A DNA stretch of 24,976 nt from Kiritimatiellia bacterium (GTDB lineage Bacteria > Verrucomicrobiota > Kiritimatiellia > RFP12 > UBA3636), in the NCBI GenBank assembly GCA_016295275.1, contig JAEDLN010000008.1:1-24976 (forward strand). The letters run 5' to 3'. This document shows, piece by piece, positions 8,672 through 15,621 of the stretch (its first letter is position 1; every line of letters starts with the position of its first letter). The position numbers and the translations under genes were made by a program. The notes under the pieces were generated by a model. The model saw only the letters and a program-made list of their open reading frames with translations. It was not told the DNA's origin and ran no database searches.

Positions 8672-9258
8672 AGGTCTTTTAGCTTCTCCACGATTGTCTG
8701 CAGTTTCTGGAACGTGCGCGAACGCATGCAATCGACCGTATTGCGCTGAACCCCAAGCGACTTCGCGACCTCGGCAATCGACTCTCCCTTGATTGCGGTG
8801 CGGATGAATGCCTGTTTGGTGCGGTCTTGTATCGATTCGTCTGCCAGCAACTGCTGCAAGGCAACTTCAAAAAGGGCGGCGCGCCATTCCTGATAGGATT
8901 GCTCCTGTACGCTTTTTCCGTCGACAAGAAAAGCCTGCTGCATCCGCTCTTGGATCTCCATCTGACGTTTTGCCTGATCGAGGGCGCAAAGAGCCTTGTT
9001 CCGAAGGACGCCTGTCAGATAATTGTGAAAGGCGCCGTTCTTTTCCGGGTCATACTTGTAGTCGGGCAGAATCTTCGTCAAAGCAACGAAGGTTTCTTGA
9101 ATGATGTCGTTTGGATCAAGAGTCGGAAAACGCTCCCGCAGATACGCCTGCATCATCGGTTCGTAACGGGAATAGAAAAGCGACCATCTCGCGTGCTGCG
9201 CATCGGCAATATCCCGGAGGAGTGTCGTCGATGTGTCCGGAACCTTCGATGTTGACAT
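8665..9258 (-). CDS. ECF-type RNA polymerase sigma factor
   Basis: A 197-residue sigma-70-family protein with only regions 2 and 4. Region 2 is seen as WSLFYSRYEPMMQAYLRERF followed by DPNDIIQETFVAL. Region 4 is the helix-turn-helix around ESIAEVAKSLGVQRNTVDCMRSR. There is no extra C-terminal domain and no anti-sigma gene beside it. Its partner is the overlapping kinase gene. I start it at ATG 9258. The longer frame to 9390 adds an arginine-rich tail that does not look conserved. The bases upstream are purine-rich (GAAGAAGAAAGAAT) and serve as a weak ribosome site. The target regulon is unknown, and self-control is possible. Confidence 0.88.
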   Translation of the reverse strand: MSTSKVPDTSTTLLRDIADAQHARWSLFYSRYEPMMQAYLRERFPTLDPNDIIQETFVALTKILPDYKYDPEKNGAFHNYLTGVLRNKALCALDQAKRQMEIQERMQQAFLVDGKSVQEQSYQEWRAALFEVALQQLLADESIQDRTKQAFIRTAIKGESIAEVAKSLGVQRNTVDCMRSRTFQKLQTIVEKLKDLC

Positions 9259-9380
9259 ATTCTTCTTTCTTCTTCCGCGCAGCCGAACCGACACGCTCTT
9301 GCGCGAAAAAAGAGCGGTGTTTCTCTTGATGGAATCTTGGCAAAACCGACAAGGCCTTCCCGAGGGAACCAATTGCGTGG

Positions 9381-9409
9381 AGACTATCAAAAGACGGTCT
9401 TTGTTTCAA
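9381..9409 (-). promoter_or_regulatory. weak candidate promoter of the sigma-kinase operon
   Basis: On the minus strand TTGAAA (9404-9409) and TAGTCT (9381-9386) are 17 bases apart. The -10 match is poor (3 of 6), so this is a guess. A leader of about 115 bases would follow. Confidence 0.22.
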
Positions 9410-9459
9410 CGGAAACGCCACTTCGAAAATCGGAAAAGCGCTCCCGCGCCCTCCCGTTA

Positions 9460-9500
9460 ATCGGCCGTCGGGCCTCCCGACTCGGGGCTCCCGATGCGAG
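9460..9500. repeat. tandem palindromes of the dispersed repeat family
   Basis: GTCGGG-CCT-CCCGAC (9467-9481) is followed at once by TCGGG-GCT-CCCGA (9482-9494). The first is the inner stem of the long-form repeat, the same as in the 7241-7278 copy. The outer GGCGCGA stem is missing here. The copy lies in the divergent region between the sigma-factor gene and gltD, not behind a gene. Confidence 0.6.
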
Positions 9501-9540
9501 ACTCCCCCTCCACTTCCGACGTTCGGCCATCCTCCAAACC

Positions 9541-9601
9541 GATTGCAATCACAAAAGAACATTTTTGTAAAACCAAAGGCCGAGATCGTACGTTTTTGTA
9601 A
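9541..9601. promoter_or_regulatory. possible enhancer region for the gltD sigma-54 promoter
   Basis: An AT-rich island lies upstream of the sigma-54 promoter. It holds a perfect palindrome GATTGCAATC (9541-9550), and a direct repeat TTTTTGTAA at 9562-9570 and 9593-9601. The repeat spacing is 31 bp, about three helical turns. The first copy also forms a dyad with ACAAAA at 9551-9556. The distance of about 70-130 bases upstream of the predicted start is where sigma-54 activators usually bind. The sites do not match the enteric NtrC consensus, so the activator is unknown. Confidence 0.4.
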
Positions 9602-9644
9602 GAAAGAAACGGGAAAACGGCGCTTTGACCCCGAAAATGCAACG

Positions 9645-9660
9645 TGGCACGGTCTTTGCT
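9645..9660 (+). promoter_or_regulatory. sigma-54 (RpoN) promoter of gltD
   Basis: TGGCACGGTCTTTGCT matches the -24/-12 consensus TGGCACGRNNNTTGCW at every fixed position, with the required GG-N10-GC spacing. Transcription would begin near 9671, about 14 bases before the ATG at 9685. This rules out the longer reading frame from 9625, which would begin upstream of the promoter. The gene it serves makes glutamate, which fits classical nitrogen control by sigma-54. Confidence 0.8.
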
Positions 9661-9684
9661 AAACCCTTGCAAGGGTCACTTACC

Positions 9685-11070
9685 ATGAAACAGAATCTAC
9701 GTGCTTTTCTCGACGAACAACGGGTCCAGGACGACCATCGTCCCATTGCATCGCGTCTTCAAGATTTTCAGGCGGTGGAATTGCCGCTGACCGACGCCCA
9801 GTTGCATACGCAGGCCGAACGCTGCATGAACTGCGGCATTCCCTTTTGCCAAGGCTGCGGATGTCCGCTGAAAAACGAAATTCCCGATATCAATGCCGCC
9901 GCATTTCGCGGCGATTGGCGGACCGCATGGGCAATCCTTTCGCGAACCAGCTCCTTTCCTGAATTCACATCCCGTATCTGCCCCGCACTCTGCGAAGGAA
10001 GCTGCACGTCCGGTCTGGCACGCGAGGCCGTCATGGTCCGGCAAATCGAAAAAACCGTCACCGACAAGGCTTTTTCGCTGGGTCTCGTCATGCCGCCTAC
10101 GCCCACAACCGAACGAGGCGCCAAGGTCGCCGTCATCGGTGCCGGTCCCGCCGGCATGGCGACCGCCGCGGCACTCCGCAAAAAGGGCTATGCCGTCACT
10201 GTTTTCGAAAAATCAAAGAATATCGGCGGCCTCCTCCGCTACGGTATTCCGTACTTCAAATTCGACAAGGTGCTGATCGATCGCCGGCGCAACCTGCTCG
10301 AACGCGCCGGAATCGAATTCAAATGCGGTGCGGAAATCGGCGTCGATATCTCCGGCACCTACCTGCAAAAGAACTTCGATGCCGTTGTCGTTTGCATCGG
10401 CACCCCCGTTCCGCGCAACTGCAACATTCCCGGACGTGAACTCCAAGGAATCCATTTCGCCCTCGAATTCCTCGGCGGTCAAAACCGCTTTCTCGGAAAG
10501 GAACAAAGCGCCAATCCGATCGATACGAGGGGTAAACGCGTCCTCGTCATTGGCGGCGGCGATACCGGCGCCGATTGCGTCGGAACCTCCAACCGCCAAG
10601 GCGCCGCAAGCGTCACGCAAATCGAAATCATGCCTTGCCCGCCCGAAAAGCGCGACGAACGCTCGACGCCCTGGCCCCTCTGGCCCTATCAGCTCCGCAC
10701 GAGCACGAGCCACGAAGAAGGCTGCGAACGCCGATGGAACCTCAATAGCCTTGCCTTCCTCGGACGCAACGGCAGCCTGACTGGCGTGCGTGTGCAACAG
10801 GTGAAATGGTCCTTTACGCCGGAAGGACGCCCCGCCAAATTCGAGCCCGTCCCGAATTCGGAGGAGGAAATCCCATGCGACATCTGCTTCCTCGCAATGG
10901 GCTTCCTGCGCAACGATCGGACCGCCATGCTCAAAAGCCTCGGTCTCGAAGATTCGCCCTCCCTCTTCTTTGCCGGCGATGCCGCCTCCGGAGCCTCCCT
11001 CGTCGTCCGAGCCATCGCTTCCGGTCGCGCTACCGCCGACACCGTCGACAACGCCCTCTCCGCTCCATAA
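9685..11070 (+). CDS. gltD: glutamate synthase small (beta) subunit-type NADPH oxidoreductase
   Basis: This FAD-containing subunit passes electrons from NADPH through iron-sulfur clusters to the large subunit GltB, which makes two glutamates from glutamine and 2-oxoglutarate. In its 461 residues the N-terminal cysteine cluster CMNCGIPFCQGCGCP (47-61) and CPALCEGSC hold the clusters. GAGPAG (152-157) is the FAD fold and GGGDTGADCVG (290-300) the NADPH fold. FFAGDAASGASLVVRAI near the end closes the FAD site. The length is typical of GltD. The start at 9685 is fixed by the sigma-54 promoter just before it, with AAGGG about 9 bases upstream as ribosome site. No gltB lies in the window, so it is either split from its partner or works with another enzyme of this adaptable family. 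Confidence 0.93.
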   Translation: MKQNLRAFLDEQRVQDDHRPIASRLQDFQAVELPLTDAQLHTQAERCMNCGIPFCQGCGCPLKNEIPDINAAAFRGDWRTAWAILSRTSSFPEFTSRICPALCEGSCTSGLAREAVMVRQIEKTVTDKAFSLGLVMPPTPTTERGAKVAVIGAGPAGMATAAALRKKGYAVTVFEKSKNIGGLLRYGIPYFKFDKVLIDRRRNLLERAGIEFKCGAEIGVDISGTYLQKNFDAVVVCIGTPVPRNCNIPGRELQGIHFALEFLGGQNRFLGKEQSANPIDTRGKRVLVIGGGDTGADCVGTSNRQGAASVTQIEIMPCPPEKRDERSTPWPLWPYQLRTSTSHEEGCERRWNLNSLAFLGRNGSLTGVRVQQVKWSFTPEGRPAKFEPVPNSEEEIPCDICFLAMGFLRNDRTAMLKSLGLEDSPSLFFAGDAASGASLVVRAIASGRATADTVDNALSAP

Positions 11071-11097
11071 TCAAATTCCTTACGTCGGAATTTTGAT
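11070..11097 (+). terminator. possible terminator after gltD
   Basis: The inverted repeat ATCAAATTCC (11070-11079) / GGAATTTTGAT (11087-11097) has one bulged base and starts at the gltD stop codon. There is no real U-tract after it, so the call is tentative. Confidence 0.35.
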
Positions 11098-11191
11098 GCG
11101 TTCGATAAAGGTCGGAGCAGATGGACACGCACCCGCGTTCCCATCTCTCCGCCCCTTTTCGTCTATGCGACCATCCCCCGCCCCGCACCTG

Positions 11192-11289
11192 CGGCAGGGC
11201 GCCAATGGCTGTCGAGCCTCCCGATCCCGACTTCGAACGGAGAAATGAGAAAGGCGACGGCGGAATCCGCATTGCCGATTCCACCGCCG
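11192..11289. repeat. decayed palindromic repeat and hairpin 3' of the beta-helix gene
   Basis: A degenerate member of the dispersed family lies at 11192-11231. It reads CGGCAGGGCGCC, then GTCGAG-CCT-CCCGAT, with a broken outer stem. A separate hairpin, CGGCGGAATC (11258-11267) with GATTCCACCGCCG (11277-11289), lies 25 bases past the stop of the minus-strand gene. It may end that transcript, although only a weak T-rich stretch follows on the minus strand. Confidence 0.45.
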
Positions 11290-11313
11290 ACTGATACGGA
11301 AAAAGCGATTTTC

Positions 11314-12666
11314 CTACTTGATTTCCTGCGCGCCCTTGCCTTCCATCGCGCCGAAGAGCTTGAGGGCATCCTCAAGCGGATAGCGGTTGCAGAACATGTC
11401 GCACTTGGTCGTAATGGTACCTTGGAGCGGAAGACCCAAAACGCTCCTGAGACCATTGCACTTGTCATCGTCGAGCTTCGTGGACTCGGAATACTTCATC
11501 GATAGGAAGTTATTCAGATAAGCCGCGTTGATGCGTCCCTTGAATACCGCAGGATCCTTGAGATCCTCATTGTCCTCAATCGATTCGATCCCGTCGGTTC
11601 CCTCGAGATCTTCGAATTCGTCGACGCGGACTTTCGCGATCGAAGGCGAGATCGTCATCTGAATATCGCTTTCGCGGTTGAGGAAGAAGACATTGCCGTC
11701 GATCGACTGCTTCTTCATCGCTCCGGATCCCTTCGTGTTGTCGTAGCCCGTCAGCACGTTGAGGCCGATGATGTTGTCGGCGATGGTGGCACTGACGCCG
11801 TTGTTGTTGCGCAAGCCGAAGCCCATGTCCCCCAGATCGTTAAGACGGCTCCAAGTGAACAGGACGGTGTTGTTCTTGAATGTCCACGTCACTTCCGGCG
11901 ACCAGCCGCTCTTCGGCCGATTGGGTCCGTCTTGCGGAATCCGCTTCGTGCAGACAACGCTTGCACCAATCATGCGGTTGTTGCAGAAGACGCAATTTTC
12001 AACGTCGATTTCGCCCTGATACCAGTTGATGTTCATGGCGATATTGCCGCCGTTCACGAAGGCGCAGTTCTTGAACGACATCTTGCCCGTGGCACGATTC
12101 TGCGATGCGGAATAGACGAGATAGCGGTTGGGGCTTACGCACGCGTCTGCCGGGTTCTTCGCCGGTCCCTCCAGCCACATGCCGGTATCGAGATCGGCGG
12201 GCTTGCCCTTAATCGCGTGGTAGGAGTTGGCGAAGCCTTCGTCGAAAATAAGGCCGTCGAATTTCATGTCGACGCCATCCGGTGCACTCACCTTGGGGTC
12301 GAATTCGATATGAAAAACCCCGAGACCCGACCCTTTTTTGTCGTTGTTGGCATTCTGGGCCTGGAACATCGTGCGGTGTTCCAACGGCTTGCGCTCGGAA
12401 AAATCCTTCGAGTAGCCGCCGATAATCGAAACGGCCTTGTCGATCAGGAACCAGTTCTGCTTCATCTTGCCGGGGTAGATGCCCTCGGCCACATGGATCG
12501 TGTCGCCGTGCTCGGCTTGTTCGAGTGCCTTCCAGAGGTTCTTCAGCGGAGCCTCCTTCGAGCCATCGTTTTTATTCTTGCCCGTTTCGATCGAAACATA
12601 GATGTCTGCCGCGCCTGCGACCATGACAGATGCGGCAAACGCCGCAGTCAATACGAGTTTGTTCAT
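11314..12666 (-). CDS. secreted right-handed beta-helix protein (DUF1565-like)
   Basis: A 450-residue exported protein. The N-terminus MNKLVLTAAFAASVMVAGAA is a clear signal peptide, which fixes the start at ATG 12666. Next comes DIYVSIETGKNKNDGSKEAPLKNLWKALEQA, with GDTIHVAEGIYPG, the typical opening of DUF1565 and pectate-lyase-like beta-helix proteins. Repeated strands with N-rich turns follow (MSFKNCAFVNGGNIAMN, IDVENCVFCNNRMIGASVV, WTFKNNTVLF). Near the C-terminus is an acidic stretch (VDEFEDLEGTDGIESIEDNEDLKD) and two late cysteines. No lyase catalytic set can be assigned, so an enzymatic role is not supported. It could be a polysaccharide-binding or surface protein. It starts 47 bases after the TMEM43-family gene and probably shares its transcript. 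Confidence 0.8.
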   Translation of the reverse strand: MNKLVLTAAFAASVMVAGAADIYVSIETGKNKNDGSKEAPLKNLWKALEQAEHGDTIHVAEGIYPGKMKQNWFLIDKAVSIIGGYSKDFSERKPLEHRTMFQAQNANNDKKGSGLGVFHIEFDPKVSAPDGVDMKFDGLIFDEGFANSYHAIKGKPADLDTGMWLEGPAKNPADACVSPNRYLVYSASQNRATGKMSFKNCAFVNGGNIAMNINWYQGEIDVENCVFCNNRMIGASVVCTKRIPQDGPNRPKSGWSPEVTWTFKNNTVLFTWSRLNDLGDMGFGLRNNNGVSATIADNIIGLNVLTGYDNTKGSGAMKKQSIDGNVFFLNRESDIQMTISPSIAKVRVDEFEDLEGTDGIESIEDNEDLKDPAVFKGRINAAYLNNFLSMKYSESTKLDDDKCNGLRSVLGLPLQGTITTKCDMFCNRYPLEDALKLFGAMEGKGAQEIK

Positions 12667-12713
12667 TCCGATTGTTCTTTTCTTGATGGTTGACGATATT
12701 GGTTTCAAAAAAG

Positions 12714-13898
12714 TTATCCGACAGAGGCCTGTACCGCCGCCTTCCCGCGCTTCTTCTTCCACGTCAGGTAGACAACTGCGCCCGCGGCAAGGAGCAGCAA
12801 CACGCCCAACACGGGACGATAGACAATCCACGCAATCGCAATCGTCACGAGCGAACAGACTAACGCAAAAACGCCCGCGACCAATCCCGTCCCCCAGCCG
12901 ATAACGGTTCCCAAGACGGGTAGCACGTCGCCAAGCACCGACAATGGCCGCAAAACCATGGAAAGCCCGATATACAGTAGGAAAAACCCAGCAAACCGGC
13001 CAACCCAGGTAAACAACGCATTCGATCCGCGCGCATCTTCGAACATTTCGCCGCAGTCGACGATGCCATCCTGAAGGAGATTGACTTTCTTCTTTGTCTT
13101 GGCCATATACGAAACAAATGTGTCCCCGCGTTGCTTGGCCACAATTGAGATGTCATGGGGTTTGACGACATGGAAGGTGACGCGCATATCGCCGACACGA
13201 GCCTGCGACGCGATCTCGCGCGTGTTCAACTCGTTGTCGCGCGTTTCCTTGTTGGGAACGAAAATCGTGTTGCCTTGCCGCTGGACGCGAGAAATCCTGC
13301 AAACAAAATCCGTCGGAAACGCATACGCCTGTTCATCGCCAATGCGGGCGATTTGGCTCTTCTCCAACCGAAATGCGCCGAATGTGACATTTTCCGCAAC
13401 CTTTTCCTCGGACGGGAACTCGATGAAGCCTGGATTTTCGTGGCCTGCCTCCTTGAATTGGCTCGAATCGATCGGATCCTCGCTCCAAACCTGCTCGTAT
13501 GAATAGGTTGTCGTGGTCGTAACACTCCCGCCAAGGTTCTTCTTCTCATGCTTCTCGGTTCTCTCCCTCCATTGGAGCATCTCGGTCTTGCGCACCAATC
13601 TTATGGCGGTAGTCGATATGCCGAATGTATCGTCCGACAGCACGTCTTGCGTATCGGCGCGCCCCGTCATGTACACGAGGCACCCGTCCATTTCAGGATC
13701 GATCGTTTCGTTTGTTTCCACACTGAAGCACGCGCCTTCGCCCTCATCGAGCGCCTTTGCGGTTTTCACGCAATTGCCCTCATTCCAGAAAAGGAGCGAA
13801 AAGGCGAGAATAAATAATCCGATGCCGACCGCCACGCCTTTTATCGAACCGCCCAAACGCGAAATCCACGATTCGTTCGTCGTTTCCGTTACTGCCAT
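12714..13898 (-). CDS. TMEM43-family (DUF1625) membrane protein
   Basis: A 394-residue membrane protein of unknown function in bacteria. The layout is the family's: one N-terminal membrane helix (about 21-38, GVAVGIGLFILAFSLLFWNEG) and a large middle domain (about 40-290). Three to four hydrophobic helices then follow in the last 100 residues (from FTWVGRFAGFFLLYIGLSMVLRPL onward), with a basic tail WKKKRGK. The FWNEG end of the first helix is a hallmark. Eukaryotic TMEM43 is a nuclear-envelope and ER protein; the bacterial role is not established. I chose ATG 13898 because AGG lies about 7 bases upstream and the longer frame to 13943 adds only a charged tail. The secreted beta-helix gene follows 47 bases downstream. 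Confidence 0.82.
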   Translation of the reverse strand: MAVTETTNESWISRLGGSIKGVAVGIGLFILAFSLLFWNEGNCVKTAKALDEGEGACFSVETNETIDPEMDGCLVYMTGRADTQDVLSDDTFGISTTAIRLVRKTEMLQWRERTEKHEKKNLGGSVTTTTTYSYEQVWSEDPIDSSQFKEAGHENPGFIEFPSEEKVAENVTFGAFRLEKSQIARIGDEQAYAFPTDFVCRISRVQRQGNTIFVPNKETRDNELNTREIASQARVGDMRVTFHVVKPHDISIVAKQRGDTFVSYMAKTKKKVNLLQDGIVDCGEMFEDARGSNALFTWVGRFAGFFLLYIGLSMVLRPLSVLGDVLPVLGTVIGWGTGLVAGVFALVCSLVTIAIAWIVYRPVLGVLLLLAAGAVVYLTWKKKRGKAAVQASVG

Positions 13899-14059
13899 TG
13901 CACACCTGCTCTTCCTAATTGTTTTTTCTTTTGATGGAATCACCGTAAACGCCGAAACCTCGGCTCCCGCATCCGGTATCGCCAGAAAATAATCATTTCA
14001 TTGGATTCGTCACCCATCGATGCCATACCGAGAACTCCGGGAACGCAGTTACAACCCGT

Positions 14060-14088
14060 ATGATAGTAAAAAACATTCTCTCTAGCAA
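14060..14088 (-). promoter_or_regulatory. sigma-70-type promoter of the TMEM43/beta-helix pair
   Basis: On the minus strand TTGCTA (14083-14088, 4 of 6) and TATCAT (14060-14065, 5 of 6) are 17 bases apart in an AT-rich pocket of an otherwise very GC-rich gap. It would give a leader of about 155 bases. Confidence 0.5.
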
Positions 14089-14099
14089 TCGTTCGTTCG

Positions 14100-14678
14100 C
14101 CTTCGCCCGCGGTCCGGTCCCAATGCGGTCCCGTCGCCATGCGGTCCCGTCGCCGTGCCCCGTTGCGCGGACCCGTGGTCGTGTTCCTCTTGCTCGACCT
14201 CATCGCCGATACACCCGCGCATTACCCGGGCGGCGCGATAGGGACATCGCGCCCTACCGCCATTACGCCCCATCGTCGCGCACCGTTGCGCACTCCCGTC
14301 GCCGGTCCCGTTGCCGTGCCCCGTTGCGCGGTCTCATCGCCATGCGGTCCCGTCGCGGTAGGGCGCGATGTCCCCATCGCGCCGCCGCGCCTTGGCGCGG
14401 TGCGCGGCTTGGCATCCCGCGCCATTTGCCGCACCCCGTGGTCGTGCCCCATCGCCATGCGCTCCCATTGCGCGGTCCCGTCGCCGTGCGCATCACCACG
14501 CGTATCCCGTGGCGGTTCGCCATCGGCGCGGTGCGCGGCTTGCCAAGTAACACACGCTGAGTGTTTTGCGGGGGCGTCTCCGTGCGCCCCCCATAGCCGC
14601 GCAGGGCGCGGCGTCCGTCCCCAACCGGGCGCGGCGCGCCCACCATCCGTGGCGGCTCGCCGCCACGCGGCATCCGCG
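14100..14678. repeat. 580-bp GC-rich block of degenerate and palindromic repeats
   Basis: No gene is supported; the long frames here are repeat-derived. Two short-form palindromes face each other. One is GGCGCGAT/ATCGCGCC at 14232-14253, followed by CTACCGCC. The other is GGCGCGATG/CATCGCGCC at 14362-14383, preceded by GCGGTAG. Together they bound a 152-bp segment with inverted ends. A word like GCGGTCCCGTCGCC recurs around 14125, 14140, 14345 and 14480. An 18-base unit GGCGCGGTGCGCGGCTTG is repeated exactly at 14394-14411 and 14525-14542. A hairpin GTGGCGG-CTCG-CCGCCAC (14649-14666) lies 12 bases past the metF stop. Confidence 0.7.
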
Positions 14679-15518
14679 CTATGCGCGAATGAGGGTGACG
14701 ACACGCGTATAGATCTCTTGCGCAACGTAGGGGTTGTTCATCGTATACAGGTGAATGCCGGAAACGCCCGCAATGAGAAGATCGACAATCTGGTTGACGG
14801 CATAGGCGATGCCGGCATCGCGCATGGCAACGGGATTGTCGCCGAAACGATCGATCAGACGGACAAACTTTTTGGGAAGATGGACTCGGCAAATGGAGAC
14901 CATGCGCTCGATTTGCTTTTTATTCGTAACCGGCATGATGCCGGCTTCGATGGGAACCTGGATGCCGAGCGCATCGGTAATGTCGCGAAAACGGTAAAAC
15001 TTGTCGTTGTCGAAGAAAAGCTGGGTGATGAGCCGCTCGGCACCGGCGTCGACCTTTTCCTTGAGGTGGCGGAGATCGTCGGCCTCGCTGACCGCAGACG
15101 GATGGGTTTCCGGATAACAGGCCGCATTGACGTGGAAGTCGCCGATGCCCTTGATGAAGCGGATGAGATCGGCCGCATACGGAAAATCGCCGGGCATCGG
15201 TGCGCCATCGACCGGATCGCCCCGCAACGCAAGAATATCGCGAACGCCCGCATTGGAAAAACGTTCCAGAATTTGGACGACCTCGTCCTTCGAGAGGTGA
15301 AGCCCGGGCAGGTGGGCGACGGCAGGAATTTGATACTCGTTTTGAACCTTGGAAACGATATCAAGGGTGTTTCCGGCATTCTGGGAGCCGCCGGCGCCAT
15401 AGGTGACGGAAATGAAATCAGGTTGAGTGGAACGGAGACCATCCAGCGTGCGATAGATGGTTTCAATGGGAGAGGTACGCTTGGGTGGAAAAATCTCAAG
15501 GGAAAAGGTGCGCTTCAT
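14679..15518 (-). CDS. metF: 5,10-methylenetetrahydrofolate reductase
   Basis: This flavoprotein reduces methylene-THF to 5-methyl-THF, the methyl donor used by MetE next door. In the 279 residues the N-terminal SLEIFPPK carries the catalytic glutamate. SVTYGAGGS follows, then HLPGLHLS, ALRGDPV (folate-binding loop), AACYPETHPSA and TQLFFDNDKFYRF, all in the family order for the short bacterial enzyme. The start is ATG 15518, with AAGGAA 5 bases upstream. The frame reaching back to 15632 would overlap the metE end and cross its terminator. It lies 103 bases downstream of metE with a strong terminator in between, so its expression depends on readthrough or on a promoter I cannot see. Confidence 0.95.
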   Translation of the reverse strand: MKRTFSLEIFPPKRTSPIETIYRTLDGLRSTQPDFISVTYGAGGSQNAGNTLDIVSKVQNEYQIPAVAHLPGLHLSKDEVVQILERFSNAGVRDILALRGDPVDGAPMPGDFPYAADLIRFIKGIGDFHVNAACYPETHPSAVSEADDLRHLKEKVDAGAERLITQLFFDNDKFYRFRDITDALGIQVPIEAGIMPVTNKKQIERMVSICRVHLPKKFVRLIDRFGDNPVAMRDAGIAYAVNQIVDLLIAGVSGIHLYTMNNPYVAQEIYTRVVTLIRA

Positions 15519-15560
15519 ATGGCTTCCTTGGTTTGTCGTATGGTAACATCGAAATGAAAA

Positions 15561-15597
15561 ACGCCAATTGCGCGGTAAAACCGTGCGCAATTGGCGT
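15561..15597 (-). terminator. strong intrinsic terminator between metE and metF
   Basis: A perfect 13-bp inverted repeat (ACGCCAATTGCGC at 15561-15573 and its complement at 15585-15597) has a short inner GGT/ACC pairing. On the minus strand it begins 24 bases after the metE stop and is followed by TTTTTCATTTC. It stands about 42 bases before the metF ATG. Confidence 0.85.
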
Positions 15598-15621
15598 GGG
15601 GCAACTCTTTCAGAGGGCGGC

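Noticed and set aside
9625..9684. Longer gltD start at ATG 9625
   Set aside because: It lies upstream of the sigma-54 promoter at 9645-9660, so it would not be in the transcript.
14100..14678. CRISPR array
   Set aside because: Repeats are degenerate, unevenly spaced and palindromic, with no unique spacers of constant length and no cas genes.
14139..15557. 472-residue plus-strand open frame over the repeat block and metF
   Set aside because: The first half is translated repeat sequence and the second is antisense to metF.
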